In this document: in pieces, positions 8,288 through 15,106 of the stretch
Layout of the letters: the number at the start of each line of letters is the position of its first letter
How positions within the stretch are numbered: the first letter of the stretch is position 1
From: Chitinophaga filiformis
GTDB taxonomy: Bacteria > Bacteroidota > Bacteroidia > Chitinophagales > Chitinophagaceae
Assembly (NCBI RefSeq): GCF_021646545.1
Contig: NZ_JAKIRP010000001.1
Coordinates: 434,001-498,000, forward strand
DNA: 64,000 nucleotides
Reading direction: 5' to 3'
Notes under the pieces: generated by a model
Told to the model about the DNA's origin: nothing
The model's database searches: none
Seen by the model: only the letters and a program-made list of their open reading frames with translations
Position numbers and translations under genes: made by a program

Positions 8288-8968
8288 TTACTGCTGACCA
8301 GATTCTTTCTTCGCCTCAGATTTCATCTTGTCGTTTGCGAAGATGGAGAATTCCACACGACGGTTCTTAGCTTTGTTTTCGTCTGATGTATTAGGCACTT
8401 TCGGCTGTGTTGCACCGTACCAGTAAGGTTGTACACGATTAGCAGCTACACCCTGTGCTTTCAGGAAGTTGCTTACTGCAATGGCACGTCTTTCAGATAA
8501 CTTCATATTGTAATCGTAAGTACCGGTAGTATCTGTATGTCCTTCCACACGTACGTAAGTGTCAGGATATTTATTCAGGATAGTTGCCAGTTCCTTGATG
8601 TTTGTTTGTGCCTGTGCAGTCAGATCTGACTTATCGAAACCAAACAGTACGCCGGAAGCAAAGGTTACATTGATACCTTCACCTACACGCTCAACGGTAG
8701 CATTTGGTACCTGGTTCTTGATTTCCTGTGCCTGCTTATCCATCTTCTTACCAATCAACACACCAGCACCACCACCAACGGCAGCACCAATGATAGCACC
8801 TAAGGCAGTATTACCTGCAGCCTTACCGATAACAGCACCAGTTGCAGCACCACCACCAACGCCAATCACAGCGCCTTTCTTGGTGTTATCCATGCTTTGC
8901 CAGGTTTTACAGCCAAATAACATCGATGCGGACAGCACAATAGCTACAATAGGATTTATTCTTTTCAT
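8288..8968 (-). CDS. OmpA-family lipoprotein with glycine zipper
   Basis: The 226-residue protein begins with a lipoprotein signal (lipobox LFGC, Cys about residue 20), continues with a glycine-zipper segment (about 35-75, repeated GAxxGxxxGxxxG) that can insert in or lie on a membrane, and ends with an OmpA-like peptidoglycan-binding domain (about 105-215). The latter shows VEGHTDTTGTYDYNMKLSERR and the C-terminal NRRVEFSI. It probably links the outer membrane to peptidoglycan. An upstream in-frame ATG at 9061 is less likely, because only the start at 8968 gives a signal peptide at the N terminus. A -7-like CATATTTG lies at the foot of the prfA terminator hairpin. Confidence 0.92.
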   Translation of the reverse strand: MKRINPIVAIVLSASMLFGCKTWQSMDNTKKGAVIGVGGGAATGAVIGKAAGNTALGAIIGAAVGGGAGVLIGKKMDKQAQEIKNQVPNATVERVGEGINVTFASGVLFGFDKSDLTAQAQTNIKELATILNKYPDTYVRVEGHTDTTGTYDYNMKLSERRAIAVSNFLKAQGVAANRVQPYWYGATQPKVPNTSDENKAKNRRVEFSIFANDKMKSEAKKESGQQ

Positions 8969-9031
8969 CTTAAATTGGTTTAAACGTTCTTTTAATATGC
9001 TAGTTGTTCTTATGTGTTTTCTATAGACAAA

Positions 9032-9062
9032 TATGCTGCCAGTTTTTGAAAGTGGCAGCATA
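9032..9062 (-). terminator. Hairpin after prfA, overlapping a promoter-like element
   Basis: Ten-base arms TATGCTGCCA (9032-9041) and TGGCAGCATA (9053-9062) form a perfect stem with an 11-base loop. On the minus strand it lies 47 bases after prfA. Its last bases merge with CATATTTG (9028-9035), which resembles the -7 element of the following OmpA-like gene. A strong T-tract is missing, so termination may be partial. Confidence 0.6.
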
Positions 9063-9108
9063 CCAGGTAACTAAATATTATTACGCGGGCAAATGTAACA
9101 TATAATTA

Positions 9109-10173
9109 TCAACCGCCCACTTTCAGTTTCTCCGCATTTTCGGCAAACTGGAGCGCCTGTACCATTTCCTGGATCTCACCATTCATGAAAGCATCCAGAT
9201 TATATATGGTCATACCTATACGGTGATCGGTTACACGGCCCTGTGGATAATTGTAGGTCCTGATCTTGGCGGAACGGTCGCCGGTAGACACGAGACTTTT
9301 ACGCTGTGACGCAATAGCCTCTTCATGTTTACGTACCGCCGCTTCATAGATACGGCTACGCAGCATCTTCATGGCAATATCCCTGTTGGAGTGCTGGCTG
9401 CGCCCTTCCTGGCACTCTACTACCACACCGGTAGGTATATGCGTCAGACGTACAGCAGATTCCGTTTTGTTTACGTGCTGCCCACCAGCACCGGAGGAAC
9501 GGAAGGTATCCATCTTGATATCTGCGTCCCTGATATCTACGTCCACCTCTTCTGCTTCCGGCAGAATGGCCACGGTAGCAGCCGAAGTATGCACACGGCC
9601 CTGCGTTTCAGTGGCCGGCACACGCTGTACGCGGTGTACGCCCGATTCAAATTTCAATGTACCATATACATCATCTCCGGTCACTTCCACTACCACCTCT
9701 TTATAACCACCCACAGCGCCGGCAGTCTCACTCATGATATTGGTGCTCCAGCCCTTCATCTCACAATAACGCAGGTACATACGCAGCAGGTCTCCGGCAA
9801 AAAGGCTGGCCTCATCACCACCGGTACCACCACGGATCTCGAGCATGGCGTTCTTTTCATCCTGCGGATCTTTAGGGATCAGCAGGTTACGGATCGTTTC
9901 TTCCTGTTCAATCTTCTGGTTCTGCAGGGATTCTGTCTCCTCCTTTGCCAGTTCCCTCATTTCCTCATCGCCACTTTCCAGTACTTCTTTATTAAAAGCG
10001 ATGCTGTCAAGTAGTTTCATATAGGCATCATACGCCTTTACGATCTTTTCCAGCTGGCGGTATTCCTTACTCAGCTTGCTGAACTGTTTATTGTCGCTAA
10101 CTACCTCAGGGTTAGTTAATGCCAGCGATACCTGCTCAAAACGGCCCTTTATCGCATCAAGTTTATCTATCAT
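9109..10173 (-). CDS. prfA: Peptide chain release factor 1
   Basis: RF1 reads UAA and UAG stop codons and releases the finished peptide. The 354-residue protein has the catalytic GGQ loop (SSGAGGQHVNKTES), and the PxT-type codon-recognition motif reads PAT in RVQRVPATETQGR, which marks RF1 rather than RF2. The start at 10173 (MIDKLDAIKGRFEQV) matches family length and beginning; an in-frame ATG 15 codons further upstream is less likely. It is divergent from an amidohydrolase gene, with 82 bases between the starts. Confidence 0.97.
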   Translation of the reverse strand: MIDKLDAIKGRFEQVSLALTNPEVVSDNKQFSKLSKEYRQLEKIVKAYDAYMKLLDSIAFNKEVLESGDEEMRELAKEETESLQNQKIEQEETIRNLLIPKDPQDEKNAMLEIRGGTGGDEASLFAGDLLRMYLRYCEMKGWSTNIMSETAGAVGGYKEVVVEVTGDDVYGTLKFESGVHRVQRVPATETQGRVHTSAATVAILPEAEEVDVDIRDADIKMDTFRSSGAGGQHVNKTESAVRLTHIPTGVVVECQEGRSQHSNRDIAMKMLRSRIYEAAVRKHEEAIASQRKSLVSTGDRSAKIRTYNYPQGRVTDHRIGMTIYNLDAFMNGEIQEMVQALQFAENAEKLKVGG

Positions 10174-10255
10174 AATTATCTTTGTTGGGAGGATATGAAT
10201 AATCTCAGGGCTATTCACCTCCTCTGACTGGGCGCAAAATTAATATAATTACTAC

Positions 10256-11410
10256 ATGTCTCAACAGCTGAAATTTAAGGGTACGGCATTATTTAACGGG
10301 CGGCAGTTATTGCCCGGCAGTATGGTACTGGTATTGTCTGATAAGGGCATCGTCCAGGATATTGTGCATGAAAGTATGGCGGGCGACGATGTACAGCAGC
10401 TGAACGGCCTGCTGAGCCCCGGTTTTGTTAATACCCACTGCCACCTGGAATTGTCCCATCTGAGCGGAGCTGTACCCCGGGGAACCGGTCTCCCGGCATT
10501 TTTGACGAGTGTCATGGAAAAGAGAGCGCAGCAGGATGCCCTGGCGCAGGAGGCAGCCATGCAACAGGCGGCCACAGCCATGTGGGAGAGTGGTATCAGC
10601 GCCGTTGGCGACATCTGCAACGGAACGGCCTCCCTGGCATTTAAAAAGGATACTCCTATATATTACCACTCTTTCATAGAGTGTATGGGGTTTGTTCCCG
10701 GCTTTGCTCAACAACGCTATGAGTACAGCCTGGATGTACTCAGGCAGTTCAGGGAAGTAAACGGGCCCGGACATTCCTGTTCCATTGTGCCGCATGCTCC
10801 CTATTCAGTGAGTGAGGCGCTTTTTTCACTTTTATCCAACACACCTGATAATACGCCCATCAGCATCCATAACCAGGAATGTGAGGCAGAGAATAAGCTC
10901 TACCAGGATAAGACAGGCGCTTTCCTGGATTTTTATCAGCATTTCAATATGGACGCATCGGCTTTTACTGCCACCGGCACTAACAGCCTGCCCGCATGGT
11001 TACCCTGGTTCAAACAATTGCCAGTACTGTTGGTACACAATACTTATACTACGCAACAGGATATTGCCTTTACGAGGGAACATGCGCCTCAGGCTTACTG
11101 GTGTCTCTGCCCTCAGGCAAATCTATATATAGAGAACCGTATGCCCGATGTAGCGCTGCTCCGCAGTCAGGGGTGTACCATTACCCTTGGAACAGATAGT
11201 CTGGCCTCCAATCATCAGTTATCTATCTGGCAGGAAATTCAGACCATACGGAAGTACTACTCAAATATTGCACTGGAAGAAATTTTACAATGGGCAACGC
11301 TGAATGGCGCGAGAGCACTGGGAATTGATGGTAAATATGGCAGCTTTGAAAAGGGCAGACAACCCGGTGTAACATTAATAGATGAGAAAGAAAGTCGCAG
11401 GATTCTCTAA
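10256..11410 (+). CDS. Amidohydrolase-superfamily deaminase
   Basis: The 384-residue protein belongs to the ATZ/TRZ-type amidohydrolases. Metal and substrate ligands are visible: HxH (H61, H63) in NTHCHLELSH, VPHAPYSV (H180), ISIHNQECEAEN (H205 with nearby acidic residues), VHNTY (H261) and TLGTDSLAS (D314). This pattern resembles aminodeoxyfutalosine, S-adenosylhomocysteine and guanine-type deaminases. In Bacteroidota that make menaquinone through futalosine, such proteins act as aminodeoxyfutalosine deaminase, which is one candidate here. No other menaquinone gene is nearby, so the substrate remains open. Confidence 0.85.
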   Translation: MSQQLKFKGTALFNGRQLLPGSMVLVLSDKGIVQDIVHESMAGDDVQQLNGLLSPGFVNTHCHLELSHLSGAVPRGTGLPAFLTSVMEKRAQQDALAQEAAMQQAATAMWESGISAVGDICNGTASLAFKKDTPIYYHSFIECMGFVPGFAQQRYEYSLDVLRQFREVNGPGHSCSIVPHAPYSVSEALFSLLSNTPDNTPISIHNQECEAENKLYQDKTGAFLDFYQHFNMDASAFTATGTNSLPAWLPWFKQLPVLLVHNTYTTQQDIAFTREHAPQAYWCLCPQANLYIENRMPDVALLRSQGCTITLGTDSLASNHQLSIWQEIQTIRKYYSNIALEEILQWATLNGARALGIDGKYGSFEKGRQPGVTLIDEKESRRIL

Positions 11411-11441
11411 TTTCGCGACCAGAAGAATGCAAACGTAAACT

Positions 11442-12533
11442 ATGAATAATTTTCTAGACCAGGTTATACTTGGCAACCCTATCCAAAACTATTTTATACT
11501 GGCAATTATATTGCTGTTTGTTTCCATGATCAAGCGCTACCTCTCAAGATGGCTGGCTACCCAGTTATATAAAGAGGTAAGACGCTGGGCGCCCGACATT
11601 GCTCAGCATGAGTTTTCGCACCTGCTGCTGGTACCATTGGAGTACTTCCTGCTACTGGTTACCTTCATGCTGACGGTAGATCACCTGAACTTCCCTCCGG
11701 AGCTGGATGTACTGGTATACAATGGTTATACATTGAAGCTGCTGCTTCACACCATCATGGAGCTGGCGCTTACGGTTTCTATTATATGGATCGTATTGCG
11801 GGTGATCGATTTCATATCCCTTATGATCAGCAAAAGCGCAGATCTCTCGCACGATATTACTGACAACCAGTTTATCGTGTTCTTCCGCGACTTCTTTAAA
11901 GCGATCGTTTTCATCTTTGGCGCCATTGCCTTTATACGCATCCTCTTCGGTGCAGTACTGGTGAATAAGATCATCGCGGGTCTCGGTATCGGTGCTGCGG
12001 CACTTGCACTGGCTGCCAAGGAAAGCATAGAGAACCTGATCTGTTCCTTTATCATTTTCTTTGATAAACCTTTCCGTGTAGGCGACTCAGTAAGGGTAGA
12101 TTCCTTCCAGGGCAATGTTGAAAAGATCGGCTTGCGCAGCACGCGTATCCGCACACTGGAAAAGACATATGTCACAGTACCCAACAAAAAGATGGTGGAC
12201 AGTGTGCTGGATAATCTGTCACTGCGTACACACCAACGTGCGGTACTGCGAGTGGAAGTAGCAGGCGATACCCCTGCTGATAACCTGATGCAGGTACTGC
12301 AGGATATCAAACAATTACTGACTACGCACGAAAAAATACAGGAAGGTTTTATTGTGAACCTGAATGATTTCACCAAAGACACCTACGTTATTCAGATCAT
12401 CTACCTGACGCAGGTTATTGAAGGAGTACCATACAATGCCCTCCGTAATGAGATCAACCTGGCGGTAATTACCATCCTGGAAAAAAGAGATGTGAAATTA
12501 TCCAGTACAAAAGTGGAGATACACGAAAAATAA
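11442..12533 (+). CDS. MscS-family mechanosensitive channel
   Basis: The 363-residue protein has an N-terminal hydrophobic helix (about 14-32), two further pairs of membrane segments between about 50 and 130, and the pore-lining helix with AGLGIGAAALALAAKESIEN (about 180-199), typical of MscS TM3. A beta domain follows (FDKPFRVGDSVRV, then VEKIGLRSTRIRT), and a mixed alpha/beta C terminus. Such channels release solutes on hypo-osmotic shock in the inner membrane. It is 31 bases after the amidohydrolase and ends at a bidirectional terminator. Confidence 0.93.
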   Translation: MNNFLDQVILGNPIQNYFILAIILLFVSMIKRYLSRWLATQLYKEVRRWAPDIAQHEFSHLLLVPLEYFLLLVTFMLTVDHLNFPPELDVLVYNGYTLKLLLHTIMELALTVSIIWIVLRVIDFISLMISKSADLSHDITDNQFIVFFRDFFKAIVFIFGAIAFIRILFGAVLVNKIIAGLGIGAAALALAAKESIENLICSFIIFFDKPFRVGDSVRVDSFQGNVEKIGLRSTRIRTLEKTYVTVPNKKMVDSVLDNLSLRTHQRAVLRVEVAGDTPADNLMQVLQDIKQLLTTHEKIQEGFIVNLNDFTKDTYVIQIIYLTQVIEGVPYNALRNEINLAVITILEKRDVKLSSTKVEIHEK

Positions 12534-12605
12534 AAAGGGATGTAGTCTAATAAACGAACGTCCTTATTAGCGCATAAGATTACCCGATTTCATCAGGTAC
12601 CAGAT

Positions 12606-12640
12606 AAAAAGCCCGTATCAAAGTGTGATACGGGCTTTTT
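12606..12640. terminator. Bidirectional terminator between mscS-like and thioredoxin-like genes
   Basis: The perfect 15-base arms AAAAAGCCCGTATCA and TGATACGGGCTTTTT enclose a 5-base loop (12621-12625). A-run and T-run flank it, so it should stop transcription from both sides of this convergent pair. Confidence 0.93.
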
Positions 12641-12661
12641 GTTTATACTGGATAATTAAAC

Positions 12662-13180
12662 TCAGTCTTTATCTTTTCTGTTTGCTTTCAGCAGGATCTT
12701 AGCCATATCGCTTTCCAGAGATTCACCGACTTCACCGCTTACACGACCGATCTCTTTTCCTTCACGGAAGAAGATGAACGTAGGCAGCTTCTTTACTTTA
12801 TAATCCTGCGGTGCATCGCTGCTCATTTTTTCATCAGCACCATAGGTCAGCACCTGTTCTTCAGGGCTTCCACCGAGTATCATGATCTTATATAAAGCAG
12901 GCAGCAGCTGGCGGCTCTGATCTTCCCATGTACCTACTACGGCCACCACATTGAATTTACCGCGATTATCCTTGATGTAGTTCAGCATATTATCATTAGG
13001 CTGATATCCGTTCACACCGGTATAGAACCAGGCAAAAGCGCTGTCATTCATTAGTGTCTTCATGTCTATTTTTCCTTTCAGCGTTTTTTTACCATTGGAT
13101 GCGCGGTTTGCTGTGGTTTGCGCCCATGTCAGGGTTGACAGTAACAGACCGCCAACCAGTAGTAGTGATTTCAATCGCAT
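12662..13180 (-). CDS. Exported thioredoxin-fold protein without cysteines
   Basis: A 172-residue protein with a signal peptide (1-20, cleavage near TWAQ) and a thioredoxin-like fold. The strand before the active site reads VVAVVGTW, and cis-proline P133 lies in KKLPTFIFFREGKEIGR. In related Bacteroidota proteins this strand is followed by a GTWCxDSQ-like motif; here it reads GTWEDQSRQLLPALYKI (83-99), so the active-site Cys is missing, and the protein has no Cys at all. It therefore cannot act as a thiol redox enzyme. It might be a binding or chaperone-like relative. It lies 9 bases after the MerR gene and is probably cotranscribed with it. Confidence 0.8.
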   Translation of the reverse strand: MRLKSLLLVGGLLLSTLTWAQTTANRASNGKKTLKGKIDMKTLMNDSAFAWFYTGVNGYQPNDNMLNYIKDNRGKFNVVAVVGTWEDQSRQLLPALYKIMILGGSPEEQVLTYGADEKMSSDAPQDYKVKKLPTFIFFREGKEIGRVSGEVGESLESDMAKILLKANRKDKD

Positions 13181-13189
13181 AATGTAAGT

Positions 13190-13801
13190 TTATAATTGTT
13201 CCTTCAGTTCAGTTAGAAAACCCTTTACCTTTAGCAAAGCTTGTACCATTTCGAAACTGCGGGCTGCGAGTTTGCGGTCTTCTTTTAATTTCTGCTTCGC
13301 GCCTTCAATGGTGTATTTTCTTTCTCTTAGTAAATGATAGATAAGTTTCAGATGCTGAATATCCTCCTGGCGGAATAGTCTGTCTCCTTTACGGTTCTTT
13401 TTAGGCTGTAAAATATCGAACTCATTTTCCCAGTAACGGATCAATGATGTATTCACACGGAACATCGTTGCCACTTCACTAATTGAGTAGTATTGCTTAT
13501 CCAGCGGGATGGCATCCAGGGATTTCATCAGGTCCGGATCATCCGCTACTTCTTTCAATGATTTCCTGCCACGTTTTTTTTGTGGCGGCTGTGTGGCGGT
13601 AACAGACGTACCTATGCCGGTAAAAGGAACGGGAGGGAGATTGTCAGGCGGCATCTGCACCTGTATCTTCACTGGTATCTCCACCTCCGGCAAGGGTTTG
13701 GGAGGCGGCTTCTGAACAGTAACCTGCTCCTGTACCGGTTCAGGTACTGGTGGTTTCGGTTTCGGATCCGGTGAAGAAAAAAGGTCCAGTTGTTGCATCA
13801 T
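13190..13801 (-). CDS. MerR-family transcriptional regulator with proline-rich N terminus
   Basis: The 203-residue protein has an unusual N-terminal half (about 8-75) rich in proline, valine and glutamate, then a basic QKKRGRKSL stretch, and a MerR-type winged helix-turn-helix at about 105-172 (YSISEVATMFRVNTSLIRYW, then KKNRKGDRLFRQEDI). The short C-terminal helix cannot hold a typical effector domain. Proteins of this kind occur beside an M23 peptidase and alaS in Bacteroidota, as here. The target promoters are unknown. Two adjacent ATG codons (13801 and 13798) are possible starts. The M23 gene ends 52 bases upstream. Confidence 0.88.
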   Translation of the reverse strand: MMQQLDLFSSPDPKPKPPVPEPVQEQVTVQKPPPKPLPEVEIPVKIQVQMPPDNLPPVPFTGIGTSVTATQPPQKKRGRKSLKEVADDPDLMKSLDAIPLDKQYYSISEVATMFRVNTSLIRYWENEFDILQPKKNRKGDRLFRQEDIQHLKLIYHLLRERKYTIEGAKQKLKEDRKLAARSFEMVQALLKVKGFLTELKEQL

Positions 13802-13853
13802 GGCACCAAATTACAAAATTCTCCACTGTTATTGCAGGTTCAGCTTTAACAAG

Positions 13854-14825
13854 TTAGTCGAACGACTGATTGCCGGAGGCGGCAATTTTCAACATACGGT
13901 CAAACTCTTCCGGTGAGAGGTCGTTAAAGAAGAAGTATACAGGATCAACTTTTTCTCCGTTTTTCACTACTTCATAGTGACAGTGAGGTCCGGTAGATTT
14001 ACCGGTGCTACCTACCCAACCCAGTACTTCGCCGCGTTTTACAACAGCGCCGGGTTTCACTTTGATGCGCAGCATGTGGCCGTATAATGTCTTATAGCCA
14101 TAGCCATGATTGAGCAGTACGTGATTGCCATAACCGACAGCGCTGGTGCTGGCATCTTCTACAACACCGTCGCCGGTGGCATAAATAGGCGTGCCGGAAG
14201 GAGCTGCGAAATCAAGGCCGGAGTGATATTTTACAGTTTTATAGATGGGGTCAATACGATAACCGAAACCGGAAGCGATACGTTTCAGGTCTTTGTTTGC
14301 CACAGGTTGAATAGCCGGAATAGACGCCAGCATTTTCTGTTTATTCTTTACCAGGTCGTCGATCTTTTCGTAAGATTTTGCCTGTGTGGCTATGCGGTGC
14401 AACAATTCCTGCAGCAAAGCGCCGGTACTGGCAATGATTTCGCTGCTGGAGAATGATTGTAACTGGGTCAGCTCTTCCTCTTTTTCCCTGCTACCCGCCC
14501 GGGTACTGTCAGGAATAGGAGAGGCTTCGAAAATAACACGGTAGATCTCATTATCGCGGTGCTCCAGTTCGGACAGCTTAGATTTTACCTCGTTCATCCG
14601 GTTCTCCATGGCCTCATAGCGCTCATTCATCACCTCTATCTCCCGCCGTAACCTTTTCTCTTTGGGGGAATCCAGTACACGATAGGATACGGACAGGAAT
14701 ATAAACCCTGTTACGATGGCAGCGGAGACGAACCCCAGTATTCTCAGCAGTTTCACCCGCATCGATACTACGAGCTTCTCATATTTTAGCGTCTGTGTAT
14801 TGTAAAAGTATTTTACCTTCTTCAT
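13854..14825 (-). CDS. M23-family peptidoglycan endopeptidase, membrane-anchored
   Basis: The 323-residue protein has a short cytoplasmic N terminus, one membrane helix (about 29-49), a coiled coil (about 55-98), and a LytM/M23 peptidase domain (about 185-295). The zinc and catalytic residues are all present: H201 and D205 in HSGLD, H250 in LYGHM, and H281 and H283 in GPHCHYEV. It should cut peptide cross-links in peptidoglycan in the periplasm. The coiled coil suggests assembly or regulation. It is divergent from alaS, 281 bases away, and is followed by the MerR gene. Confidence 0.93.
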   Translation of the reverse strand: MKKVKYFYNTQTLKYEKLVVSMRVKLLRILGFVSAAIVTGFIFLSVSYRVLDSPKEKRLRREIEVMNERYEAMENRMNEVKSKLSELEHRDNEIYRVIFEASPIPDSTRAGSREKEEELTQLQSFSSSEIIASTGALLQELLHRIATQAKSYEKIDDLVKNKQKMLASIPAIQPVANKDLKRIASGFGYRIDPIYKTVKYHSGLDFAAPSGTPIYATGDGVVEDASTSAVGYGNHVLLNHGYGYKTLYGHMLRIKVKPGAVVKRGEVLGWVGSTGKSTGPHCHYEVVKNGEKVDPVYFFFNDLSPEEFDRMLKIAASGNQSFD

Positions 14826-15106
14826 GTACCGGCCTTAAGCATTTAAGCAGAACCTACATCCCGATGGAAGTCCTTTATGTTACTTTTAATAGGGTTACAA
14901 CAGATATGGATGAGAGGTGTATAGATTTTTCAATATTTTTGCACTCCTTCCGCTGGGCGGCAGGGTGTGCAAACCTAAGGGAAATAGAGTAAAAGGGCAA
15001 TCTTTTGAGTGTCAATTTTCTAAATACCACTAGTTGGCTTAAAATACAAATTAAAGCCATTTAGGTGACACAAAATTATAATACATACTAATTATTTCAA
15101 ATACTT

